NCBI GenBank assembly: GCA_947449035.1
Contig: CANFQC010000017.1
Location: 1-44,571, forward strand
From: Actinomycetota bacterium
GTDB lineage: Bacteria; Actinomycetota; Actinomycetes; S36-B12
DNA length: 44,571 bases
Reading direction: 5' to 3'
The translations under genes and the position numbers were made by a program. Every line of letters begins with the position of its first letter. Within the stretch, counting starts at the first letter, position 1. This document shows, piece after piece, positions 33,721 through 41,270 of this stretch. The notes under the pieces were generated by a model. It was not told the DNA's origin and ran no database searches. It worked only from the letters and a program-made list of their open reading frames with translations.

Positions 33721-33996
33721 ATGGATTCACAGGTCGATAACCTCTGGCTCATCGCCAACATCCTCGGCGCTGTCGTTGTCGTGGTTGTTGCAGCGCTGCT
33801 GACCCTTCTGGTCATCTTCGTCGCACGTATCCGCAAGCGCGTCGACATGATCAAGGCAACGCTGGTCTCCATCAAGGAGAACACCGCCGATACCGCGCTC
33901 ATCACCACCACTGCCGGTGGCGTCGAGCTCGTGCTGGCGGAAGGACTGGAACACCATCTGTTCCTCGGACGAGTACTGGACAAGGTGCGCTCATGA
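33721..33996 (+). CDS. Small single-span membrane protein 4 of the cox cluster (91 aa)
   Basis: One strongly hydrophobic helix lies at residues 8-34 (LWLIANILGAVVVVVVAALL), followed by RIRKRVDMIKATLVSIKENTA, a tail that matches member 3 in pattern (helix then KENTAD versus EKNTAG). The positive-inside rule places the tail in the cytoplasm, where CoxG works. I use ATG 33721, one base after the preceding stop; earlier in-frame starts overlap. Its stop overlaps member 5 by four bases (ATGA). Confidence 0.66.
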   Translation: MDSQVDNLWLIANILGAVVVVVVAALLTLLVIFVARIRKRVDMIKATLVSIKENTADTALITTTAGGVELVLAEGLEHHLFLGRVLDKVRS

Positions 33997-34352
33997 CCGG
34001 AATGCAACTCTTCACTGTCATCGACATCGCCGCGCTCATCGCGGGTCTCGCTGTCTACCTGTACATCGTCAGCACCCAGCTGAAGACCGTGGCGACAGGC
34101 CTCGAGGAGTCCGCTGATCTCGTGTGGCAGGTGAAGTCAGACGCCGAGGCAATCGCTCCGGGCCTGACCTCCATCAACACCACCGGCGCAGTCACTGCGG
34201 GCGCGCTTCCCCTGCTGTACGGCATGGGCGAGGGCATCGTGGTCGGAGCCACCTTCAACCACGATGATCACGTGGCGGACGGCGTCAACAAGCCCGCCAT
34301 GGGTACGCGTCGCTCGCGTCTCATGGAGGCTGTGGGAGTCGATCTCGACTAG
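33993..34352 (+). CDS. Small membrane protein 5 of the cox cluster (119 aa)
   Basis: The longest of the five has one N-terminal span (residues 7-29, FTVIDIAALIAGLAVYLYIV), a helical tail LKTVATGLEESADLVWQVKS, and a second mildly hydrophobic stretch, ALPLLYGMGEGIVVGATF, that may dip into the membrane, then a charged C-terminus with NHDDHVADG and TRRSRLM. It overlaps member 4 (ATGA) and is the last gene before a 16-bp hairpin. No recognisable family. Confidence 0.66.
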   Translation: MTGMQLFTVIDIAALIAGLAVYLYIVSTQLKTVATGLEESADLVWQVKSDAEAIAPGLTSINTTGAVTAGALPLLYGMGEGIVVGATFNHDDHVADGVNKPAMGTRRSRLMEAVGVDLD

Positions 34353-34366
34353 TCATCCTCACTGTT

Positions 34367-34400
34367 GCGAATGCCCTCGGCCTTGGCCGGGGGCATTCGC
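34367..34400. terminator. Hairpin terminator after the cox membrane-protein block
   Basis: GCGAATGCCCTCGGCC (34367-34382) and GGCCGGGGGCATTCGC (34385-34400) form a stem of about 14-15 pairs with one G-T wobble and a tight loop. It lies 15 bases after the stop of the last small membrane gene and about 50 bases before the stop of the convergent gene, so it probably ends both transcripts. No long T-run follows. Confidence 0.7.
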
Positions 34401-34449
34401 ATGTGCGGGTCCGTGCAAGCCACATGATTGGGGTCTTGCCGACCACTGA

Positions 34450-35109
34450 CTAGGACTGGGCGAGGCGAGTCGCGATGAGGATGTCATGTTCGATTTCCCA
34501 TGAAAATCCGTGACGATCAGCCCACTCGACCAAGAAGCTTCGTTCGGGGTAAGTCGGCATACCTTCATTGCCTGATCGGAAGCAGCGAATGTCGTCAATG
34601 CAAATCACGATCCGGCCGAGTCTCGACAGGTGGCGCTCAATCGTCTGAAGCTCATCGATGATCGGGGTTTCCGAAGCACCGTGAAAGGCACCGTGAAAGG
34701 CCGGCCCAGAGGAGAAATGCCCGTCAAGCCAGAAATTGACATCACCACTAATGCCCCCAATCGTGGGTTGGAGCATCATTTCTGAAGTGCCCTCGAGAAC
34801 CGTGATGTTCGATCTACCCTCGAAGCGAATTCGCGCTCGTGTGACCAGATCTACTGACGGCTCGATCGTGTACACGTGGCTGGCTTGACGCGCCAGCGCA
34901 TCAGTTGTGTCGCCGAGGAAAGTGCCAGTCTCGATCCAGATTGCATCGGGAAGACCTCGGCGCAGAAGTACCTCGATCTTCACCATGTTCGGGGCGGGAA
35001 GTCCGTAACCCCTTTTTCGCCACGCCCTCAGCTGCCGCCACCTTCTGACGCCTGGGAAATAGCGACGAAGAGAGTTGATGACTGGATTCCCGGAAGGTTC
35101 AGGTCTCAT
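34450..35109 (-). CDS. Methyltransferase-like protein (SAM-binding fold) of uncertain target
   Basis: This is a protein of about 219 residues. A Rossmann-type core is suggested by IWIETGTFLGDTTDALARQ (glycine-poor motif I), VYTIEPSVDLVTRARIRFEG and ITVLEGTSE, followed by VNFWLDGHFSSG and VICIDDIRCF. That order matches FkbM/TylF-like class I methyltransferases and related sugar-modifying proteins. I choose ATG 35109; a frame from 35157 adds 16 unlikely residues. Its base composition looks lower in GC than the cox genes around it and closer to the island at the left, so transfer is possible. It converges on the five-gene membrane block. Confidence 0.68.
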   Translation of the reverse strand: MRPEPSGNPVINSLRRYFPGVRRWRQLRAWRKRGYGLPAPNMVKIEVLLRRGLPDAIWIETGTFLGDTTDALARQASHVYTIEPSVDLVTRARIRFEGRSNITVLEGTSEMMLQPTIGGISGDVNFWLDGHFSSGPAFHGAFHGASETPIIDELQTIERHLSRLGRIVICIDDIRCFRSGNEGMPTYPERSFLVEWADRHGFSWEIEHDILIATRLAQS

Positions 35110-35176
35110 TTGACCACCGTAGTGCCGGCAGAGCCGGTACTCGGAAATACACATCACAGGTGGGCGATGCGAATCG

Positions 35177-35605
35177 CTAGTCGGGATTGCGGTCGGTGGT
35201 CAACGCGTCGGTAACACTTGTGTCGTACGCGCCGATCCATTCTTCTTTCCACGCATTGTCGAACTTGTTCGCATTGCAACTGGGGTTGTAGATCGCGATG
35301 AGCTCTTGCATGATCTGCTCGCGATGAGCTTTCGTGCCACCCGGCACGTCGAGCCAGCAAATATGCAGGTTGAACTTGCCTCCGGCGCGCTCGATCCATG
35401 CGGGTGAGCGCGGGTGCCGAAAGGGGAAGCCCTCGGTCGTGAGATCGTCTGAGTGGCCGACGTAGATGACGGAAAACTCTTGCGAGCGCTCAGGATTCGA
35501 CTTGGCGAGAAGTGCGTAAACCGCGGGCTGTGCAGGGGCCGTCCAGCCGGCAAGGGCCCGTGGGCCTTCGAAGGAGTAACCGGCCAGGCTGCCCAGTCGG
35601 ATCAC
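35177..35605 (-). CDS. GIY-YIG-like domain protein
   Basis: This 142-residue protein has AVYALLAKSN and FSVIYVGHSDDL, resembling the two strands and loop of a GIY-YIG fold (here VY-x-L and YVG), then HPRSPAWIERAGGKFNLHICWLD and a conserved-looking REQIMQELIAIYNPSCN, close to the E-L-I-x-Y-x-P-x-C-N ending of that family. Catalytic function is unproved because the first motif is degenerate. The start overlaps the stop of the small acidic protein upstream, so it is translated from the coxDE operon. Confidence 0.62.
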   Translation of the reverse strand: MIRLGSLAGYSFEGPRALAGWTAPAQPAVYALLAKSNPERSQEFSVIYVGHSDDLTTEGFPFRHPRSPAWIERAGGKFNLHICWLDVPGGTKAHREQIMQELIAIYNPSCNANKFDNAWKEEWIGAYDTSVTDALTTDRNPD

Positions 35606-35898
35606 GGAATGAGGTCTTCGAGCTCGGCGTAGTCGTCGTCCTCGGCGAGTGACTCAGCGCGCGCGACCGGCCACACGGGCAGGTCGGTCTTCGCAATGGC
35701 CTCGGCGAACACCACGAGTGCCTTCTCGACAGCGAGGTCGGAGTTCTCGGCCTCGACCACGATCTGAGCGCCGTAGCCCCAGGTGCCCATGCCGCTGGCA
35801 ATGCCCTCGAGCGGCGCTACCGCGTCAGCGAGCACGATGGTCTCTTCGAGGGTGAACTCGCGATCACCTTCGGCCTGCAGGGAAATGCTGTAACGCAT
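35602..35898 (-). CDS. Small acidic protein in the coxDE operon (98 aa, unknown)
   Basis: This 98-residue acidic protein begins RYSISLQAEGDREFTLEET and ends in an acidic tail (AEDDDYAELEDLI). No hydrophobic span and no Cys are present. It starts a few bases after coxE and overlaps the downstream GIY-YIG-like gene (ATGA). The predicted alternating strands and helices suggest a compact alpha/beta domain. Family unknown; coupling to coxE makes a CO dehydrogenase accessory role possible but unproven. Confidence 0.68.
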   Translation of the reverse strand: MRYSISLQAEGDREFTLEETIVLADAVAPLEGIASGMGTWGYGAQIVVEAENSDLAVEKALVVFAEAIAKTDLPVWPVARAESLAEDDDYAELEDLIP

Positions 35899-35901
35899 GG
35901 G

Positions 35902-37035
35902 TTACCCCACCTTCGCTAGTCGGTTGGCCAGACGCTCGAGGCTAGCGAGGTTATGGCCGGAGTGCACCTCGTCGATATAAGGATCCGCGACGATCATGCC
36001 CAGGGATGCGGGCACGTAGACGACCGCGTCGCCGCGGTGCGGATTCACCCAGATCACCCGGTGTGCGATGCGCGACAGGGCCTCCATGGACTCAGACAAG
36101 GCCTGGGGCTCGCCGCGGTCGAGTCCGTCGGAGCAGATCACCACGATGGCGCCGCGGCCCAGGCGTGAACGACGAGCCTCGCGGGTGAAAGCACGAAGGG
36201 AGTCACCAATCCGGGTGCCTCCGTCCCAATCGAGCACCGACTCGCCCGCGCGGCGCATGGCCTCATCGGGGCTGCGGCGGTCCAGGGACTTCGTGATCCG
36301 GGTCAGGCGGGTGCCGAAGCAGAAGACGTCGACCTTGGCGTTTGCGCGTCGGGCCGAATAGGCGAACTGGAGCAGGTTTCGCGAGTAATCGGCCATCGAG
36401 CCTGAGACGTCGAGGATGAGAACCAGCGGGCGCAACTTCTCCTTGCGCTTGCGGAAGCTGAGCTCACGCGGCTCGCCCAGGGCGCGCATCGACTCGCGCA
36501 CCATGCGGCGCATGTCGACCGTGCCAGGCCTACGGGCACGGGTCATGCGATGAGTGCGACGCTTGGGCGGAGTGACGCGCATTCGCGACATAAGTCGGCG
36601 CAGTTGGCGAACTTCCTCGTCGGTGCAGTCGGCGAAGGCCTTGTGACGATAGATCTCTGACGTGCTCGCGACGTAGCCGAGCTTGACTTCATCGGGGCTG
36701 ATCTCGCCGGGCAAACCCTCTTCGGTGTTCGGCACCTCGATGGTGGCGCCGGCGTTCGATGATGCCCGCATCATCTTCTTGACCGGTTCGGAACCCGTGG
36801 TTCCGTTGTCGAAGAAGAAGCGCTGGAAGATTTCGTTATAGATCGCTACGTGCTCACGCCTGCGCACGAGTGTCGCGCGGCCGGCCCAGTAGACGTCCAT
36901 GACGTCAGTGACATCGAGCTCGTTGACCCCGGCGCAGAAGGTCAGGATGTCGTCGGTGCCGATCGGCAATCCGACGTCGCGCAGTGCGTGACCGAATTCG
37001 ACGAAGACGGCATCGATCGCGTCAGGAGACGACAT
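35902..37035 (-). CDS. coxE: CoxE, VWA-domain maturation protein
   Basis: This 377-residue VWA-domain protein starts with an ATG at 37035 overlapping the end of coxD by 14 bases; a frame from 37089 is less likely. The MIDAS metal site is DVSGS (residues 209-213, in LILDVSGSMADYS), with the later GGTRIGDSL and ICSDGLDRG segments completing it. The N-terminal half is helical. CoxE works with CoxD in building the Mo-S-Cu centre of CoxL. Length and motifs are typical. Confidence 0.92.
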   Translation of the reverse strand: MSSPDAIDAVFVEFGHALRDVGLPIGTDDILTFCAGVNELDVTDVMDVYWAGRATLVRRREHVAIYNEIFQRFFFDNGTTGSEPVKKMMRASSNAGATIEVPNTEEGLPGEISPDEVKLGYVASTSEIYRHKAFADCTDEEVRQLRRLMSRMRVTPPKRRTHRMTRARRPGTVDMRRMVRESMRALGEPRELSFRKRKEKLRPLVLILDVSGSMADYSRNLLQFAYSARRANAKVDVFCFGTRLTRITKSLDRRSPDEAMRRAGESVLDWDGGTRIGDSLRAFTREARRSRLGRGAIVVICSDGLDRGEPQALSESMEALSRIAHRVIWVNPHRGDAVVYVPASLGMIVADPYIDEVHSGHNLASLERLANRLAKVG

Positions 37036-37894
37036 CCAGGACGCTCTTGGTCGTGTAGTCGAGATCGTCGCGATCCTTGACCACGGCACCGAGGGTGTCG
37101 ATTGCGGCCTCGGGGGTCAGTGACTGCACGCCTAGGGCGTCGAGGCTCTCGGCCCAGTCGATGGTCTCGGCGACACCCGGCAGCTTCTCGAGCTCCATGG
37201 CGCGCAACTTGTTGACGGCCGAAACCACCTGCGCTGCAAGGGAATCGGTGACATGGGGCAGGCGCGAGCGAACGATCTGGACTTCGCGCTCCTGCTCGGG
37301 GAATCCGATCCAGGTGTAGAGGCAACGGCGCTTGAGCGCATCGTGCAGTTCGCGCGTGCGGTTCGAGGTGAGGATCACGATCGGGCGAGTGTCAGCGGTA
37401 ATGGTGCCGACCTCAGGGATCGTGACCTGAAAGTCACTGAGCAGTTCGAGCAGGAAGGCCTCGAACTCATCGTCGGCGCGATCGACCTCGTCGATGAGAA
37501 GCACGCAGCGATCACCGGCGCGAACGGCCTGCAGCAGCGGACGCTCGACCAGGAATCGCTCGCCGAAGAGATCCTCATCGGTGCTGGCAACCTCAGCCTG
37601 GCTGAGCGAGCGCACGAACAGCATCTGTCGTGCGTAATCCCACTCGTACAGGGCGTGGTTCATGTCGATGCCCTCGTAGCACTGCAGGCGAATCAGGTCG
37701 CGTCCGAGCATTGTCGCGAGAGTGCGAGCCAGTTCGGTCTTGCCGACGCCGACCTCACCCTCGAGCAGGATCGGGCGGCCGAGCTTCAGTGCGAGAAGCA
37801 GGGTGGTCGCGAGACCGCGGTCGGCGATGTAGCCCTGGCCGCGGAGGTCGTCAGTAAGGGAGTCGACGGTGGTGCCGTCGAATGCGGAGGCCAC
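37022..37894 (-). CDS. coxD: CoxD, MoxR-type AAA+ ATPase
   Basis: A 290-residue MoxR-family AAA+ ATPase. Walker A is GEVGVGKT (residues 46-53), Walker B is LLIDEVD (132-138), and sensor-1 is in VILTSNRTRELHDALKRRCLY, which also holds the arginine finger region. CoxD is an ATP-dependent remodeller that sulfurates and copper-loads the immature CoxL site. The gene is cotranscribed with coxE (14-base overlap) and preceded by a small protein gene four bases upstream. Confidence 0.94.
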   Translation of the reverse strand: MASAFDGTTVDSLTDDLRGQGYIADRGLATTLLLALKLGRPILLEGEVGVGKTELARTLATMLGRDLIRLQCYEGIDMNHALYEWDYARQMLFVRSLSQAEVASTDEDLFGERFLVERPLLQAVRAGDRCVLLIDEVDRADDEFEAFLLELLSDFQVTIPEVGTITADTRPIVILTSNRTRELHDALKRRCLYTWIGFPEQEREVQIVRSRLPHVTDSLAAQVVSAVNKLRAMELEKLPGVAETIDWAESLDALGVQSLTPEAAIDTLGAVVKDRDDLDYTTKSVLDVVS

Positions 37895-37898
37895 AGGC

Positions 37899-38141
37899 TC
37901 AGCCGTTGTTCAGCATGGCGCCGAGCGACTGGCCCGTGCGCTTGCCCTCGCGCTCGAGCTTGTTGCGCCAGGCGTCGGGAACCGGGATGCCCTCTTCGCC
38001 GAAGCCGTCGAAGTTGACCTCTTTCATGTTGCGGCACGCCTTGTTGGGGTTGCACTCCTCATCGAGTTCCTGCATGGCGCCAGGGGTGCCTTGCCAGATG
38101 TGGCGCAGTGCCTCGGTGGGACGCTCGGTGTCGCTGCTCAT
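37899..38141 (-). CDS. Small protein preceding coxD (80 aa, unknown)
   Basis: The ATG at 38141 has a strong AGGAGAGG upstream and the stop lies four bases before coxD, so this is the first gene of the leftward coxDE operon. The 80-residue product has no membrane span; it has a central segment ECNPNKACRN with two Cys and a C-terminal helix (WRNKLEREGKRTGQSLGAML). I do not recognise it. The two Cys could bind metal or form a disulfide, so a role in metal handling for CoxL is conceivable. Confidence 0.7.
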   Translation of the reverse strand: MSSDTERPTEALRHIWQGTPGAMQELDEECNPNKACRNMKEVNFDGFGEEGIPVPDAWRNKLEREGKRTGQSLGAMLNNG

Positions 38142-38239
38142 GATGGGCCTCTCCTTCTCTTAGGAAGGGTAGCAACGGCTGGCCAAACCCGCAGGCGGAG
38201 AACAGGGACCGCCCCTAGCCTTGGGGGGTGAGCCCCTTA

Positions 38240-39451
38240 ATGAGCGTCGACGACTACCTGGCCCGAGTGCTCTCGCTCGTGACCACCACCGAGGTCATCA
38301 GCGCTCCGCTGACCGACTGCCTGGGCTGCGCCCTGGCCGAGGATGTCGTGGCCCCCTGGTCGCTGCCGAACTTCGACAACTCCTCGATGGACGGCTACGC
38401 CGTGCTGGCCGCCGATGTATCCGCCGCCACCACTGACTCACCAGCTGCCCTCGATGTCATTGCCGATCTCGCAGCCGGCTACACCACCGACCTCGCCGTA
38501 CGCCCTGGCACGGCCATTCGCATCATGACCGGCGCCCCGATTCCGGCGGGCACGACTGCTGTCGTTCCGGTTGAGCGCACCGATGGCTCGATGGGCACGG
38601 TCACCATTCATGAGTCGGTTGATGAGGGCGCCTTCATTCGTCGCGCTGGGGATGACGTCACCGCGGGTGATCTCGTGCTGCGCGCCGGCACTGTGATCAC
38701 CAGCCGTCAGATAGCCGTGCTCGCGGCCATCGGCCTTGCGGAGATCAAGGTGCATCGTCGTCCGCGCATCGGCGTGCTCTCGACTGGCAGTGAGCTTATC
38801 GACCCGGGGACTCCGCTCGAGTCGGGTCAAATTGTCGACAGCAACTCCTATCTTCTTGTCGCGGCGTGCACGGAGGCCGGCGCCATCGGCGATCGCCGCA
38901 CTCGCGTGGCCGACGACGAAGCGGAATTTCGCGCGGCCATCGACTCGGCTGCGCGCGAATGCGATCTCATCCTCACCAGCGGTGGGGTCAGCATGGGCGC
39001 CTATGACACGGTCAAGGCAGTACTCAGCACCCTTGGCTCCGTCGACTTCATCAAGACTGCGATGCAGCCAGGCATGCCGCAGGGCTGCGGAAGTGTCACT
39101 GTCGACTCGCGCACGGTGCCGATCATCACGTTGCCCGGTAATCCGGTGAGTTCCTATGTCTCCTTCGAGAATTTCGTGCGCCCCGCGATTCGCACGATGC
39201 TCGGCGCCGACATGATTCAGCGCCCTGATCGCATGGCCACCATGACCGAGGGCATGCAATCGCCTGGTGCCAAGCGCCAATTCGCTCGGGGCCACCTCGA
39301 TCGCGCAGCAGGCACGGTCACGCCCGTAGGCGGCCAGGGCTCGCATGTCGTGGGCGGCCTCGCGCGGGCCAATTGCATGATCGTGATCAACGAGGGCGTG
39401 AGCTCAGTCGCTGCAGGCGATAGCGTTCGCGTCATCGAGTGCGGGGAGTAG
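38240..39451 (+). CDS. moeA: Molybdopterin molybdotransferase MoeA
   Basis: This is the MoeA protein of about 403 residues that inserts molybdate into molybdopterin-AMP. Motifs: FDNSSMDGYAV near residue 45, GAPIPAGTTAVVPVE, STGSELIDPGTPLE, LTSGGVSMGAYD (molybdate/cofactor loop), and LPGNPVSSYVSFE, with a C-terminal MoeA_C domain. An upstream GTG at 38228 is also possible; the ATG at 38240 better matches the family start (MSVDDYLARV). It starts the second molybdopterin operon, moeA-moaC-mog, diverging from the coxDE operon. Confidence 0.92.
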   Translation: MSVDDYLARVLSLVTTTEVISAPLTDCLGCALAEDVVAPWSLPNFDNSSMDGYAVLAADVSAATTDSPAALDVIADLAAGYTTDLAVRPGTAIRIMTGAPIPAGTTAVVPVERTDGSMGTVTIHESVDEGAFIRRAGDDVTAGDLVLRAGTVITSRQIAVLAAIGLAEIKVHRRPRIGVLSTGSELIDPGTPLESGQIVDSNSYLLVAACTEAGAIGDRRTRVADDEAEFRAAIDSAARECDLILTSGGVSMGAYDTVKAVLSTLGSVDFIKTAMQPGMPQGCGSVTVDSRTVPIITLPGNPVSSYVSFENFVRPAIRTMLGADMIQRPDRMATMTEGMQSPGAKRQFARGHLDRAAGTVTPVGGQGSHVVGGLARANCMIVINEGVSSVAAGDSVRVIECGE

Positions 39452-39453
39452 AC

Positions 39454-39933
39454 ATGAGTGAGGCGCGGTTCACCCATCTCAATGATGACGGTGATGCACG
39501 CATGGTCGATGTCAGCGGCAAGGACATCACGGTGCGCAGTGCGACAGCGCGCGGTCGCGTCACGGTCTCGACAGAGGTCGTTGGCATGCTGCGCGGCGCA
39601 GGTGTTCCGAAGGGCGATGCCCTCGCAGTTGCACGCATCGCAGGCATTCAGGCAGCCAAGCGCACCCCCGATCTCATCCCGCTCTGCCACCCGCTCGCCA
39701 TTCATGGCGTAGACGTTGGCCTGGAGCTCGCCGACGACTACCTCGAGATCACCGCAACCGTGCGCACCGCAGATCGCACCGGCGTGGAAATGGAAGCACT
39801 GACCAGCGTCGCTGTCGCAGCACTCGCCTTCATCGACATGGTCAAGGGTGTTGATCGCATGGCCGCCATCGGCGGTATCGAACTGCTCGAGAAGCGCGGC
39901 GGCCGTTCAGGCACCTGGGTGCGTCCGTCATGA
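39454..39933 (+). CDS. moaC: Cyclic pyranopterin monophosphate synthase MoaC
   Basis: This 159-residue MoaC carries FTHLNDDGDARMVDVSGKD, GDALAVARIAGIQAAKRT, LIPLCHPLAIHG and GVEMEALTSVAVAALAFIDM, the conserved active-site blocks with the His-Pro pair and Lys. It converts the MoaA product to cPMP. Start is ATG 39454, two bases after moeA; it overlaps mog (ATGA). It completes the MoaA-MoaC pair, split between two operons 14 kb apart. Confidence 0.95.
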   Translation: MSEARFTHLNDDGDARMVDVSGKDITVRSATARGRVTVSTEVVGMLRGAGVPKGDALAVARIAGIQAAKRTPDLIPLCHPLAIHGVDVGLELADDYLEITATVRTADRTGVEMEALTSVAVAALAFIDMVKGVDRMAAIGGIELLEKRGGRSGTWVRPS

Positions 39934-40427
39934 TCAAGGTGACCCCGCGCGCACTCGTCATCACGGTCTCCACTCGCACCGCCAAGGGCGAGTGGGAAGA
40001 CCGCAGTGGCCCCGTGCTCGTCGAAGCTCTCACCGCTCTCGGCATCGCTGTCGACGGCCCCGTTGTTGCCTCCGATGGCGAGCCGGTCGAGGCGGCGCTT
40101 CGCGATGGCATCAAGGGTGGTTACGAGCTGATCATCACCACTGGTGGCACTGGCCTCACGCCCAGTGATCGCACCCCGGAGATGACGCGTCGGGTCATTG
40201 ACTGTGAGGCTCCCGGCATTGCCGAGGCCATTCGCGCCTACGGCCTCGCCAATGGCGTTGCCACTGCGGCGCTTTCCCGTGCCATTGCCGGTCTCGCTGG
40301 CGAGACGCTCATCGTCAATGCCCCGGGATCACCTGGCGGTGCACGTGATGCGGTGGCCGTGATGACTCCGTGGCTGGTGCACGCGCTCGAGCAGGTGCAC
40401 GGTAGCGATCACACGCGAACCGAATGA
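39930..40427 (+). CDS. mog: Molybdopterin adenylyltransferase-like protein (Mog/MoaB)
   Basis: The 165-residue MoCF-fold protein has ALVITVSTRTAKGEWEDRSG, IITTGGTGLTPSDRTPEMT and NAPGSPGGARDAVAV, the adenylyltransferase signatures that activate molybdopterin before MoeA adds molybdate. Mog and MoaB cannot be separated from sequence alone; presence beside moeA supports the adenylylation role. It is the last gene of the moeA operon. Confidence 0.88.
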   Translation: MIKVTPRALVITVSTRTAKGEWEDRSGPVLVEALTALGIAVDGPVVASDGEPVEAALRDGIKGGYELIITTGGTGLTPSDRTPEMTRRVIDCEAPGIAEAIRAYGLANGVATAALSRAIAGLAGETLIVNAPGSPGGARDAVAVMTPWLVHALEQVHGSDHTRTE

Positions 40428-40470
40428 GCTCGTAGCGATCAGGCGCGAAGGCCTTAGGTGCGAGCGGCGC

Positions 40471-41268
40471 TCAATCGTTTCTCGTATCTCCGCGTAAGTA
40501 GGTGCGGCGCAGCAGCACGAGAATCACTAAGCACACCATCAGCAAGATCACGCTGAGCCCGATGGCCAATGATCGATCGACTTCGAGCTCGGAGTAGATC
40601 GCGAGCGGCATTGTCTGCGTGACGCCTGGGAAGTTACCGGCGAAGCCGATCGTCGCGCCGAACTCTCCGACTGCACGAGCCCAGCACAGCACCACGCCGG
40701 AGAGCAGCGCGGGTGCGACCAACGGCAGAGTCACGTGCCGAAACGTCTGCCATGACGAGGCGCCGAGGGTCGCTGCTACTTCCTCGTATTCCTTATGCAG
40801 CCCGCGGAAGCCGGCTTCCACGGTGATGATTAAGAACGGCATCGCGACGAAGGTCTCGGCGAGGATCACGCCTGCCGTGGTGAATGGAAACTGAATGCCG
40901 AAGTGGTCGTAGAGAAACGCACCGGCAAACCCGCGGCGACCAAAGGCGGTGAGCAGGCCGACGCCGGCGACGACCGGCGGAAGTAGCAAAGGCACGACCA
41001 CGAGCGCGCGAATGAATCGTGTGCCGGGCAATGCGTTTCGTGCGAGTAACCAGGCGAGTGGCGTGCCGAGCACGATGCAGATGGCTGTGGCGCATAGTGA
41101 CGACAACGCTGAGATGCGCAGGGCATCGCGAGTGACCGGATCACTGAGCAAGGTGCCGAAGGATCCCCAAGGTGCCTGGGTGATCAGCCCAATGACCGGA
41201 AGTACCAGGAAGATGACTGCGATGAGACCGGGGATCAGCAGAAACCACGGAGCGTGACGACGAGTCAT
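40471..41268 (-). CDS. modB: Molybdate ABC transporter permease ModB
   Basis: This 265-residue permease has six hydrophobic helices and the ABC-permease EAA loop EEVAATLGASSWQTFRHVTLP, followed by LLSGVVLCWARAVGEFGATIGFAG, characteristic of molybdate and sulfate permeases. It forms the membrane channel for ModA-delivered molybdate. The gene starts two bases after modA. No ATPase gene (modC) follows in the window, so energy coupling must be encoded elsewhere. Confidence 0.92.
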   Translation of the reverse strand: MTRRHAPWFLLIPGLIAVIFLVLPVIGLITQAPWGSFGTLLSDPVTRDALRISALSSLCATAICIVLGTPLAWLLARNALPGTRFIRALVVVPLLLPPVVAGVGLLTAFGRRGFAGAFLYDHFGIQFPFTTAGVILAETFVAMPFLIITVEAGFRGLHKEYEEVAATLGASSWQTFRHVTLPLVAPALLSGVVLCWARAVGEFGATIGFAGNFPGVTQTMPLAIYSELEVDRSLAIGLSVILLMVCLVILVLLRRTYLRGDTRND

Positions 41269-41270
41269 GA

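Noticed and set aside
40402-40441. Direct repeat GTAGCGATCA at the end of mog
   Set aside because: Only two copies 30 bases apart, one inside coding sequence; probably a chance or local duplication.
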